Of a stretch of DNA of 64,000 nucleotides, positions 54,701 to 64,000 are shown piece by piece. Both the position numbers and the translations under genes were made by a program. This DNA is from Krasilnikovozyma curviuscula. Its lineage: Eukaryota > Basidiomycota > Tremellomycetes > Cystofilobasidiales > Mrakiaceae. Within the stretch, counting starts at the first letter, position 1; each line of letters starts with the position of its first letter. The notes under the pieces were generated by a model. That model searched no databases. It had not been told where the DNA came from and was given only the letters and a program-made list of their open reading frames with translations. The DNA lies in NCBI GenBank assembly GCA_014825775.1, contig MVAQ01000011.1, forward strand, positions 1 through 64,000, written 5' to 3'.

Positions 54701-57051
54701 TCGAGGGTTGATAGCTGGAGGCGATTGGGGTCGCGTTTGCTGTGGTTCAGACTCAGAGACACCGTTGAGAGAACCAGGCTGAGAAGCTGATCGAGGGATG
54801 CCCGAGGTCTGATGTTGTTGATCCGTCGAGTTTTGAGAGCTGGAGAGAGCATTCATGTTCATCATTGAGCCCATTGGCTGAACTGTGGACATTCGACCAT
54901 TGGCGGTCGAGCTCGGAGACATCGCTCTTTGTTGTTGTTGCAGCTGCTGTTGTTGCTGAGACAATTGTTGTTGCTGAATCTGTTGCTGCTGAATATTCAA
55001 TTGAGAGAGAGAAGTTTTTCTTCCCAGCGATTGTGGTATCTGACTGGGAGCTTGTTGAGGGCGATTGGGGTCTGGAGGGTACTTGATTTTGCCTAGAAAG
55101 ATGTAACAGCCATTAGCAACAAGATCGAATTGACAGAACGCATGAGAACTTGCCGGTATCAAGGATGTGGATGACAGAAGGATCGTCTGGAGGTTCGATC
55201 GTACTCTCACCGCCCAGGACAAGGACTTTGTTGCCGTAAGAAGCCATAGCGTGACCTGATCGTCCTGAAGGCGCGGGACCCATATTCTGAAACATGTACC
55301 ACCGTTGGTCTGAACAGAACGAATAATGTGAGCATATTACCAAAGTTTAATCAGACAGTCAACGAAAGACAGCGACTCACTTGATATCTTGAACGCAGCC
55401 AAATCCCCCAAATCTTTTCCATTCACATCCCGACCACCAAAGACATAGATAATGCCATCAACAATACATCCTGAATGCCCTTCCCTAGGAGCGGGTAAGT
55501 ATCCAATGCAACTGAGTTCGGTCCACGCGCGCGTCGCGACGTCGTAGCACCAGGTATCATTGTAATGGTACGACCCATCAGTGCCTCCGAAGAGGTAGAG
55601 TTTCTGAGCGTGGGAGACGAGAATATGGCCTGTTCGACGAGGTGGGGGTGCTGTCGAAGGTGGGACGAGGTCCCACTTGGGCTGAGATTTGACTGCAACC
55701 AAACATGCTGTCAGTTGTCATGAGTGGGCGGATTGCTGAAAGAAGATTGTTTTAAGACTCACGTCCGTTCAAATCAAAGCTCCAAAAGTCGTCCAAGAAG
55801 ATACCATCGACTTGTCCACCCCAGACACAGAATCGTCCACCGACCATGGCGACAGCATGGCCATACCTCCCACTGGGCACCTCTTCACCAGCACGACCAG
55901 AAGGCTTGACGCAACTCCACTCCATAGTGTTGATGTTGAGGAGATAAATACCCTGGTCCTGAACGTCCTCAGGCCTGATCTTGGTATCCCCTCCCCATAC
56001 AATCAAGACTTGAGAGACTACAGCGCTCGCATGGCCAACTCGAGGAGGAGGGACCTCACCCGAGCATGACAGCGGTCTGAGAGTGAGTGTTCGACATTCC
56101 AGGACGAACAGATCGGAGCGAACGGAATCGGAAACGAGACCTCCGAAGAGGAAGAGCTGACCTGTGGGCGTCGAGATCGGTGGTAAGGATGCACCGTATC
56201 TTGGGAAGGGCACGGTCGTTGCATCGGGCGCTGCACCAGCTGGAGGAGGTGGAATGGTGACTTTTCTCTGAGACCTATATTACAAGTTAGGACCAAGAGG
56301 GCCATGGAAGTGAAGAAAAAAAAAGTCGGTCGAATGCCACTTGACGCTCTGCGGGTGGCTGACGCGCCTGCAGCAGCTGCAGCTGAGCGCTACTTACCAA
56401 GGATAAACGACAGCTTGAGAACCAGGGGCAGGAACACCAGATGGCTGAACAGGAGTACCCTGCTGAGCACCCTGTTGTTGCTGAAGAATCGGCGTCGGCT
56501 GCTGCTGTTGCGTTCGACGAGGTGGAGCAGCCATCATTTGGCCCCCTGAGCCAGCCATGCCAGGGACCATCATCTTGCCAGCTGGAAGTTGTTGAGAGTC
56601 TATTGAGGATGGATTGGACCTGAGAGTACTTGACGCGAGATTAGAGAAAGAGAGGCACGAGCAAAGGAAAAGCGTAGAGGGGTGAGCATGAAACAGGCGA
56701 AGGAATTAAGAGACCAGTCCCCTCAGTCCAAAACCTACTCTCCCCCCTACCTGCCCCAAACCCATCAGCTCTGCTGCTCTCCATGTTCACCATGAAATGC
56801 CACCCAACCAGCCCAACACTCCATCTCATGCAAACAGCCATTATAGAAAAAGGGCGGGGACTGCGACCTCATCTGTTCTCACTGAAAGAAGGATGTACAT
56901 ACCTCTCGCTGACCATCTGAAGGACTTTCTCGTTGCCCATGGGCCCACCGTTGATTGTGAGATCCTTCTCATTCTGCTGAGCGGCGGTGGGGGCGACGAC
57001 GCTGGCTGCAGAGGGAGGCGGTGGTTTGGCTTTCTTTGAAAAGAACGACAT
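51702..57051 (-). CDS. Kelch-repeat and coiled-coil polarity protein, Tea1-like
   Basis: A very large gene. The start at 57051 reads MSFFSKKAKPPPPSAASVV. A Gln/Pro-rich exon (56400-56620) precedes about six kelch motifs: QLFLFGGLVSDSVRSDLFVL, PPPRVGHASAVV ... IVWGG, SGRYGHAVAMVGGRFCVWGG, RTGHILVSHAQKLYLFGGTD, REGHSGCIVDGIIYVFGGRD and SGRSGHAMASYGNKVLVLGG (55.1-56.2 kb). The following exon (53882-55100) has a poly-Q stretch and low-complexity Ser/Pro/Gly. The C-terminal 700 residues (51702-54000) are a long coiled coil full of Glu/Gln/Leu heptads. Kelch plus long coiled coil is the layout of Tea1/Tea3, which ride microtubule plus ends and mark cell poles. Function is inferred from domain order. 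Confidence 0.85.
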
Positions 57052-57695
57052 GTCCCCTCGTTCCTTTACTTAATTGGGACTTCTACCTTCAGCTTGTAGG
57101 ACCAGTCACGACGAACGGAGAGACGAGTTTGGACTCTAAGGATGCTGATGCTGGGCGAGAGGGATGATTTTTTTCCCTCCTCGAGAGCGTCGCGAAGGGC
57201 GCAAAGAGGGCAAGTTGGATGAGCTCGAGCCTCTACTTCCTCTAGAGGAAATACTCTCAATAGTACTGGGGTGCTGAGTAGATGAACGGTAAGGTTACAC
57301 CTCCTGGAGCTCCAGTCGAGCAACTTGGGAATTCAAGGTTGATTTGGTTGGTTCGTTACCCCGTTGCAGCGAGCGCGCGTTGTCTTTTTTAGGTTCGAAA
57401 CAGAGTGTTTATTTTGAAAACGCATTTATAGTTGTATTTTTCCATGGTCGCCAGAATCATTCAGTCTAGCACAAGATATCAGGCTGCTTTTGAAAGTGCC
57501 GGTTAGCTTCCTTCGGGAACAAGCAGCGATCACAGAAATCACAAGTACATATATAGCTTCAAGTCAATTAGTCCTCATTGAAAGAGATAAAAAGGTGTGA
57601 TGTACTCAAAATCGAAGTAAAATGAGGAAGAAAAGAGAAATAAAACGGGTGAAAGAGAGAGAAAATCAAGGGCAACATCCTCCTTGTCTATCCAT
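57052..57695. other. Intergenic region
   Basis: Between the Tea1-like start (57051) and the NSE2 stop (57696), both minus strand. It should contain the promoter and leader of the Tea1-like gene. No further gene is apparent. Confidence 0.5.
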
Positions 57696-59661
57696 CTAGT
57701 CGTCATCATCAATCATCTCCGCATCGTCCTCCTCGGCCCTCTGCCTTGCCTCCCTCCGCTTCTGTCGCCTGACATACTGCTCCACAGACTTCTCAAACGC
57801 TTTATCGACCTATCCGTACCCAAAAAGAACCATAGTCAGCCTTCCCAGTGCTGAAGCGACACGGGCAATGAAGATGCTTACGTAGAGGTCGGCGTGCGAG
57901 ACCATCTGTCGACAGCCCGTCTGGGGACATTTTACTTGTTTGGGCTGACCAGGATGGATCGTCATATCTTGTTCAATCACCTCTTCAATCGCCGCTTTTG
58001 AGTATGCATGGCCGCATATTTTCCTACACAACATCAGAAACAAAGCGGGGTTATTAGAAAGATAGTGGTGGTTGCCTTGTGAGAGAAAATAATGCGATCT
58101 TGAAGAGTGAAAGACGCACGATTTTACGGGGTTCTTGAGGGTTAGAATCGTGATAGGACACTTGAAGTCCTGCGTCATACCACCCATCTCAAGATCATCT
58201 TCGTCATCCGAGACATCTCCATCCTCTGTTTCCCCCCAAAGAAAAAAAACTCAAGTTCAATTAGTGTACTGATGCTGTATACGACGACAAGGAAAGTGGA
58301 AGGCGACAAACCTCGCGGGATCTGACCAGAAAGAGGCGGCATCGGTCCGTCATTATCGATATTGGCATTCCACAGAGCAGTTTTATAGGCAGTATAAGCG
58401 TCCGATCTAGCATCTGTTTTTGAAAGAAAGAGTCTCAATATGAGCCCTCGACCTACCGGGTTCGAGAAGCAGCCGGGTACGTACATTTTTGTCGGGCCGT
58501 CCTGGTATGGTATGCTTTTTCTAAGAGACCAAGGACTTTCTTCAGATGGTCCGCCGGGTTTGTCTGTGATGGTGGGTGTGAATGGAGAAGAAGAGTCAGC
58601 GCCCGATGTTGGTAGATGATGCATGGATACCCTCGCATTCTGTCCATCCATCTGCTTCCACCACCTTAGAGAAACCTCTGACTACTTTTCATAAACAATA
58701 ACTGAGAGACCAGTTCACTTCGAGCAAGCAGTGCCCAGCGCAGCACTCAAGATGAGTTAGTATTACAAAAGCAAAAGGACTGACTGTTCGACCATGCCTG
58801 ATGTTATCCGACAACTCCCCAAATGCCTTCCTCCTAATCTCAATCAAGTTGATTTCGTCCACCAGCGCCCTTACACTCGAGTCGTACTCTAGCTCCATCT
58901 TGTGCCCACCAAAAGTTACGGTCAGTCCCTGGCTGAGAAAGAAGGGGAGCGGAGGGGCAGAACCAACGTACCTCAGACTCGAGACAATCAATTTCTCGTA
59001 AAGCTCCAGCTGTGTTTTGATATGATGCGATGGATCCTTTCAGGTGCTCGATTTGACTGCTGTAATCCTTCAAGAACGTCGAGAGCTGTAATACACCAGC
59101 CAGATCGTTTCCAACCAGTGCACCAAAAACCATCCAGCAAAAAGAGAGTAGTCAGTACATTGACTCAACCTATTCTATCCATCTTTCTTTCAGAGGGGCT
59201 CTGCAGGGACAGCAGAAGGCAGAGCCACGCGCGTGCTCGTGCTGCCCATCATCAAAACTTAATTACCCACCTTTCGAGTTACAAATTCGTCGTTCTCCAA
59301 CATGACGTCCTCGAATGTGTCCAACGTCAGCTTTCTCTCCTCTGCACTCAGGATTGGCTCCTGTCTCTCGTTCTCCTCTTCCTCGTCCTCGTTCGCCTTG
59401 TTTCCTGTGACCTTTTTCAACTTCTTGGATCGGCTGCTGGACGGTGCTGCTCTTGGTTTTTCGACGTTGACTTCTTCTCCATTCTGTTGCTGGTTGGATG
59501 CCTCTTCCTCGTCTTCATCATCTGAGTTCTATTGGTTTCAGTCCGAAAGAAGAAGGGGAAAGGGTAAGCCATGAGCTCCTTGGCCCGCCTCTCCTTCCTT
59601 TCTCTCCACTCTTCTGCGAAGAGAGATCTACACTCACGATTCTCTGCCTGTTCCTCGACAT
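57696..59661 (-). CDS. NSE2: SUMO E3 ligase of the Smc5-Smc6 complex (Nse2/Mms21)
   Basis: The start at 59661 reads MSRNRQRI; the next exon is acidic and Gln/Lys-rich (SDDEDEEEASNQQQN, then SKKLKKVTGNKANEDEEE). Helical exons follow (LSTFLKDYSSQIEHLKGSI, VRALVDEINLIEIRRKAFGE), which in this family contact Smc5. The SP-RING is near 57.85-58.18 kb: FKCPITILTLKNPVKS, then ICGHAYSKAAIEEVI and QVKCPQTGCRQMV, with the C-P-I-T, C-G-H and C...C ligands. The tail ends AEMIDDDD at 57696. Nse2 sumoylates DNA-repair and chromosome proteins in the nucleus. The RING motif and order of domains make the call firm; some exon borders are approximate. Confidence 0.88.
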
Positions 59662-59835
59662 TGAGCCGGAAGGGGCGATGTGCTCAGTATATTGAATGGG
59701 ACTGGCTCGAGGCGGCACCACGCTTAGCGCGTGCTGAGTCGTCGAGCGCGTTGGATGAGATTTTCTGGGTCGATTTTCAGACTTCTGACGGACATACAGA
59801 TCTGGATAATAGGAAATCGTTATACATTCTAGTAT

Positions 59836-60733
59836 TTAAACCTTCGATACATTTTTGATACATCTTCCATCCTCCCACCGCATTGCACCCAAAAACGTTA
59901 GGATCGAGATGGAGCAACAGACCAGGAACATGAATAGATAACCTAACGCGCTCAAATGCATGCTGTAGATGTTTTGGGGTTTTTCAGAAACGACAGTAGT
60001 TGCCAGTCCCGTTGCAACGAAAGCGGGAGAAAGAATGACGATGAGGAAGAAGGCTCCAAGCGCCATCAACTTGGAATCCCCTTCCTTTTCCGCGTTGGAG
60101 TACAAGTTGACTCCCAGCACGAAAGATAGCAACATCGAGAACGCTAATTGTGTGAGTGGTAGGGGTGCTCCCTGGAAGGTGATGAATAAAGAGAGAAGGA
60201 ATGGTGGCTTGGTATTGATGCGTTCCGATCTGTTTTATAATCAGGGAGGTTGCAAAGTCACCCTCTGAAGACAGGAGGCAAGACAAAAAGATGAAAAATC
60301 GTACCTGTACAGTCTTTCATCTCTCAAGACAGAGTTTTGACCCGCTGAGTAGGCGAGGACTACCAGCGCAAACATGATGATGCTGAGCAACCACCATGCA
60401 CCTACAGAAATATGGAAGTATTCAAACGGTCAGGATTAACAAGGAATAAAACGATAATTCAGTATCAAGTTTGGGCGGCATCAAGGGAGAGGAAACCAAC
60501 AGGGCCAACCAGGGAGGTAGGACGGCAGGGGAAGAGCCGAGGGGTCGCCCTGCCTTTTTCAGTGTGAAGGCAATGATGAAACCAAACATAAGTAAGGGCA
60601 AGTACCTGCAATAAGAGTGCAGTCACATCAGGATTTGATTGAACGCCGCTTCTGCTGAACAACAAGGGGGAGGAGACACAAGGGCAGGAGAGACTGACCC
60701 ACTGTATCTGGTGAGCATGTTGCTGTCTAGCAT
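59836..60733 (-). CDS. Unrecognised small multipass membrane protein
   Basis: The start at 60733 reads MLDSNMLTRYSG; the next exon continues YLPLLMFGFIIAFTL. Further exons give AWWLLSIIMFALVVLAYSAG, NTKPPFLLSLFITF, LAFSMLLSFVLGVNLYSNAE and KLMALGAFFLIVILSPAFVA, LGYLFMFLVCCSISILTFLG, ending CIKNVSKV at 59836. That makes about five hydrophobic helices in a short protein. The junction between the second and third exons is unclear: the simple donor after ALL is out of phase, and a donor within MFG fits better. I recognise no family and propose no function. It ends just downstream of NSE2's start. Confidence 0.5.
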
Positions 60734-61070
60734 TGGCTCGAGCAGTCTGCTTCACTCTCACTCTGAGACGACGTGATGGCAGTCCAGTGTTGACGATCTC
60801 TGCACGCACATCATTCTCCTGCAGGCTGCCGCCACCTAGGGCAATCCTCAGCGTCTATCTGTCTGAAAGCCCTCGCTCCCTCTCGACGTCGACTCAGTAC
60901 AATCAAACCTCATTTACCTCTTGGAGAAGTCTTACTACGGAAGTAAATATTACCTTCATGTCTCCTTTTGCCCCTCTTTTCTCGCAATTCAAGCATCCAC
61001 TTTTTCACTTTTCTCACCCCTTCTGCTTGTTTCGCCATATCATTTGACAGGGACTCCTACCAGCAGCGCC
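60734..61070. promoter_or_regulatory. Divergent promoter region
   Basis: Separates the small membrane protein start (minus) from the uS12m start (plus). Both promoters should lie here; no specific element was identified. Confidence 0.4.
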
Positions 61071-61956
61071 ATGGCATCTTTATCGACCTGTTTCAAATCA
61101 CTACGAATAGCACTGCCCTCGACACTACCTACAGCATCCACCTCCCGCTCCATCCTCCTCCCTCGACCCGCCCTTTCTCAGCGGTCCTTCCACACGACCC
61201 CCATAACCCAACGAACGTCCCGCCGAACCGTGATGCAGGAGATGCGGACCAAGGTGGTCTATCTGAAATGGTCCCGTTTCTGGCGTCCAAAGAGTCCCTT
61301 TTTGAACAGCCAACCGCAGAGGAAGGCAATCTGTGTCAAGGTGTACACCATGAAGCCTAGGAAGCCGAACTCAGCTGTTAGTAATTCCTTTCTTCCTCTT
61401 TGTCGACCCTTATTTTAAGAGAAGGAAGGACGTGGAAATGTTGTGTTCGTGCTAATGTCGCTTTTCCTCTCTTTTCGCCTCTTCGTTCTTTTTACTTTCG
61501 TTCACCCCACCAAACTACAGATCCGGAAAGTCGCTCGAGTGAGGTTCACAAACGGAAAAACGACCTGGGCTTACATTCCGGGTGAAGGTCATAATTTACA
61601 AGACCATTCGGTCGTGCTGATTCGAGGGTCTGCTGTACCTGATTTACCAGGTGTCAAGTACGTTATAACCCCCTTCGTTCCCTTCTCCTTAGCCACTAGT
61701 CCTAACATGTTTGGTGGATGCTGTAGTTACTCCGTTATCCGTGGAGCATTAGATTCAGCAGGTGTTGTCGGACGAATGAAGTCTCGCAGTAAATACGGCA
61801 GTAAGTCTCGCCTCTGCTTCCCACCTTCTATCTCCTTCCTCAACACTTTGCGTCCGAATTTTGGCACCTGACCCTATACTTTTTGGTATCACAGCGAAGC
61901 AGCCGAAGAAACCGGAACGCGAGCCTGTAAAGAAGGTGTTCAAGTATGGCCACTAG
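61071..61956 (+). CDS. MRPS12: Mitochondrial ribosomal protein uS12m
   Basis: Four exons (61071-61376, 61521-61657, 61727-61800, 61895-61956) give 192 residues. A presequence ([20 protein letters not shown]) precedes the S12 core: [60 protein letters not shown] and [20 protein letters not shown]. The tail is Lys-rich ([16 protein letters not shown]). uS12 forms part of the decoding centre of the mitochondrial small subunit. The presequence is consistent with a nuclear-coded organellar protein. Confidence 0.95.
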
Positions 61957-62511
61957 GGGATTTTGAGCCAAGGGTTTGCGTGGAAAGGGAGGATTTCACA
62001 AGCCACTTGGTGATTGTGTCTTCTTGTGATATACAGCCGATTCCTTCATTATCTACTGCCCTTTGGCCAGTCTTCATGTCGACTATGAAAGACCCTCCTT
62101 GCTCTAACTGCAGCATATCGACATCAACCTTGCTTACGCTCATCTCCGACTTGCAGGCGCATTTCCAAGGACGGTGTTTCATCATATGGTTTGTCAAATA
62201 AAATTGCTCAGCAAACGGCCAGCACACATATACAAAGAAGGGACGTTTGAACTTGAGAATATGAGTGATAAGAATGACATGATAGGTTTAAAAATAAAGG
62301 GGAGACTGGATAGTAAGTCACAGATTCCCCAGGTCATGGTGATAGTACGAGGAGAAGTCAAGTTGAACAGGATGGGACCAAAAGATTTACAAGCGGCGCG
62401 ATCTAATGGTTGGATACGAGGAGAAGTAACTATACGGTGGGGACGACGCAAAATGGGTCAATGGTATCTTGATGGGGCTGTCAGTTGGATGAAAAAGAAA
62501 GCAGTGGTGGT
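61957..62511. other. Intergenic region between convergent genes
   Basis: Holds the 3' ends of uS12m (plus) and the G-alpha gene (minus). A 170-codon plus-strand frame starting at 62174 runs antisense into the last G-alpha exons and shows no family features. Confidence 0.5.
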
Positions 62512-64000
62512 TTACAAGACTGTAGAGATCAAACATCATCAGTTTGAAATAAAAAGAGCATGGGAAGGAGGGGATGGGGAACGCACTTCCAGAATCCCTC
62601 AGAGCGTTCTGCAGAATTGTTTCTTTCACAGCTGCGAATACAAGTCGGATCTACGGTGTCCAAAGAAAGAGTGTCAACTTCAGTGACGAGAAGAGAGAAA
62701 GAATCCCAAAGGGAACACAACAAACTCACGTTACTGGTGTCTGTCGCTTGCGTCAAATGCGGATAAACGCTCAACCTCGCCCGATTTGTCTGCGTGAACC
62801 TCCATAGGATATATTTAGCCGCTTTGTTGATGTCCGGCCCGCCGCTGTATTCAGGGAAGAACTTCTCGAGGGGTGACTTGGGCAGCTTAGACTTGAAGAC
62901 GTCGATCTTGTTGAGGAAGAGAATGACGGACGTGCGAAGGAACCAGCGCGAGTTGATGACGGATTCAAAAAGGACCAATGATTCCTGCATACGATTCTGT
63001 TTCGGTTGAGAGGATAGGTTCGTGTCAGCCAACCAAAGCTCTTCTCGTGTAGATATTTCCCTGAAGCGCAGCGCTCCAACTACACACCACTCGAGAAGGA
63101 AATCTGCAAAACTTACCTGTCCACTCTCCTCTAGCAGCACCTGATCGTATTCACTCAGCGCAACACAGAATATAATACTCGTCACCGCCTCAAAACAATG
63201 GATCCACTTCTTCCTCTCCGATCTCTGACCTCCAACGTCAAACATACTGTTAATTTCCCATACACACACAATCATAAATCAGCACCCTAAATAAGGAAAG
63301 GATAGGGGACGGTGGACGTACTGTATACTCAACTGACCCATGTTGAACCTCGTCTCGCTGATACCCGTCGTTTTCGTCCTCGCCCTTAGCACGTCACTCA
63401 CATCCGGCGTATAGTCCGGCGCTCCAATCCTCCTGATATGACCGAAGAAACTAAAAAGCACGGCTCACGAATTAGCCTCTGCCTGAAGAAAAGGCAAGAC
63501 ATGAAACGTACTACTGTGCAGAATCCATGAGGTAGAACTCGCTCTGGCGGTCCATAACAGTCGGAATGATAGGGTCGTGCCACAGTGATTCGATGGCCGT
63601 TGCGATGTCTGGTGAGAGCACCAGCGAAGGGTCTGCTTCGATGCGGTAGTCGAGAATCTTGTCGGCGTACACCTGCAAGATGAAAGCGGGTGGATAAACA
63701 AACAGAGATACAGTCAGCGATTTTTGGATAATATGGAAAGAGAAGGGTGGTTAAAACGTACTCGATTCGTTGGTTCTTCTGGATCCACACCGAGTTTCCT
63801 ACACGCCATCACGACGGCCTGAGCGGAATCTATCAAGTTCTTATACCTATATCCCATCCATCAACCAGCCCATGAAACACCAACAAGAAAGACCAAGAGT
63901 CAGTAAAGGCAATATATCACAATAGAGAAAGCCCCATTGTCGACCGCCTTGCGCACTCCATTTCCCACCCACACGCCGCGCCGCCCAAAAAATCTCCTCC
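62512..64000 (-). CDS. Heterotrimeric G-protein alpha subunit (partial, N-terminus off the right edge)
   Basis: Only the C-terminal two thirds is present. The first complete exon here reads [20 protein letters not shown] near 63.8 kb. Then come [37 protein letters not shown] (switch I, with the Arg and Thr), [19 protein letters not shown] (switch II), LFLNKIDVF (G4), FFPEYSGG and the TQATDTSN motif (G5). The last coding exon is only 8 nt (62512-62519) and adds IL after DSG, so the protein ends DSGIL. G-alpha subunits relay receptor signals at the plasma membrane; in fungi they control mating, nutrient sensing and virulence-related traits. Which of the fungal G-alpha groups this is cannot be settled without the N-terminus. 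The P-loop and any myristoylation site lie beyond the window. Confidence 0.93.

Noticed and set aside
62174..62686. 170-codon plus-strand frame antisense to the G-alpha 3' end
   Set aside because: Overlaps conserved G-alpha exons on the other strand and has no recognisable domain.

Overview
The window is nuclear DNA from a filamentous or yeast-like fungus, most likely a basidiomycete. Genes are densely packed on both strands and nearly all are split by several short introns (mostly about 50-95 nt) with GTRAGT donors and CAG/TAG/AAG acceptors. The protein set is typically fungal: PNS1-type transporter, Mia40, kelch/coiled-coil polarity protein, DUF3602 protein, bZIP factor, GPI8 and fungal G-alpha. 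A Tremellomycetes-like origin fits the intron style, but the species cannot be fixed from sequence alone. I recognised no tRNA, rRNA, CRISPR, plasmid or complete transposon.

Layout, left to right. A truncated choline-transporter-like gene (PNS1 type) leaves the left edge, followed by a double F-box protein and an amidohydrolase with an in-frame stop. Then come EMP24 (p24 cargo receptor) and, divergent from it, YRB1 (RanBP1). An unrecognised multipass membrane protein, a CYC2-like flavoprotein and an MFS transporter follow on the minus strand. The plus strand then carries a small mitochondrial membrane protein, MIA40, ARO8 (aromatic aminotransferase) and SMD3. The minus strand continues with a small mitochondrial protein, a type-B carboxylesterase, SEC21 (gamma-COP), a secreted lactonase-type propeller and a bZIP factor. 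A previously uncalled small spliced gene sits on the plus strand near 33.5-34.0 kb.

From 38 kb come mitoribosomal mS29 (plus), an aldo-keto reductase, splicing factor SF3A2/PRP11 and an AMT/MEP ammonium transporter (all minus). Head-to-head with the transporter is a DUF3602 (Par32/Amu1-like) gene, then GPI8, a 5.3-kb Tea1-like gene, NSE2/MMS21, an unrecognised small membrane protein, mitoribosomal uS12m and a G-alpha gene that runs off the right edge.

Most of the window is housekeeping. The most interesting arrangement is the divergent ammonium transporter / DUF3602 pair: in budding yeast the DUF3602 protein Par32/Amu1 inhibits ammonium transporters under TORC1-Npr1 control, and here both genes share a 980-bp promoter with three GATAAG sites. 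Other points worth checking are candidate ultrashort introns (36 and 37 nt), coding microexons (3-23 nt), the double F-box gene and the stop codon in the amidohydrolase.
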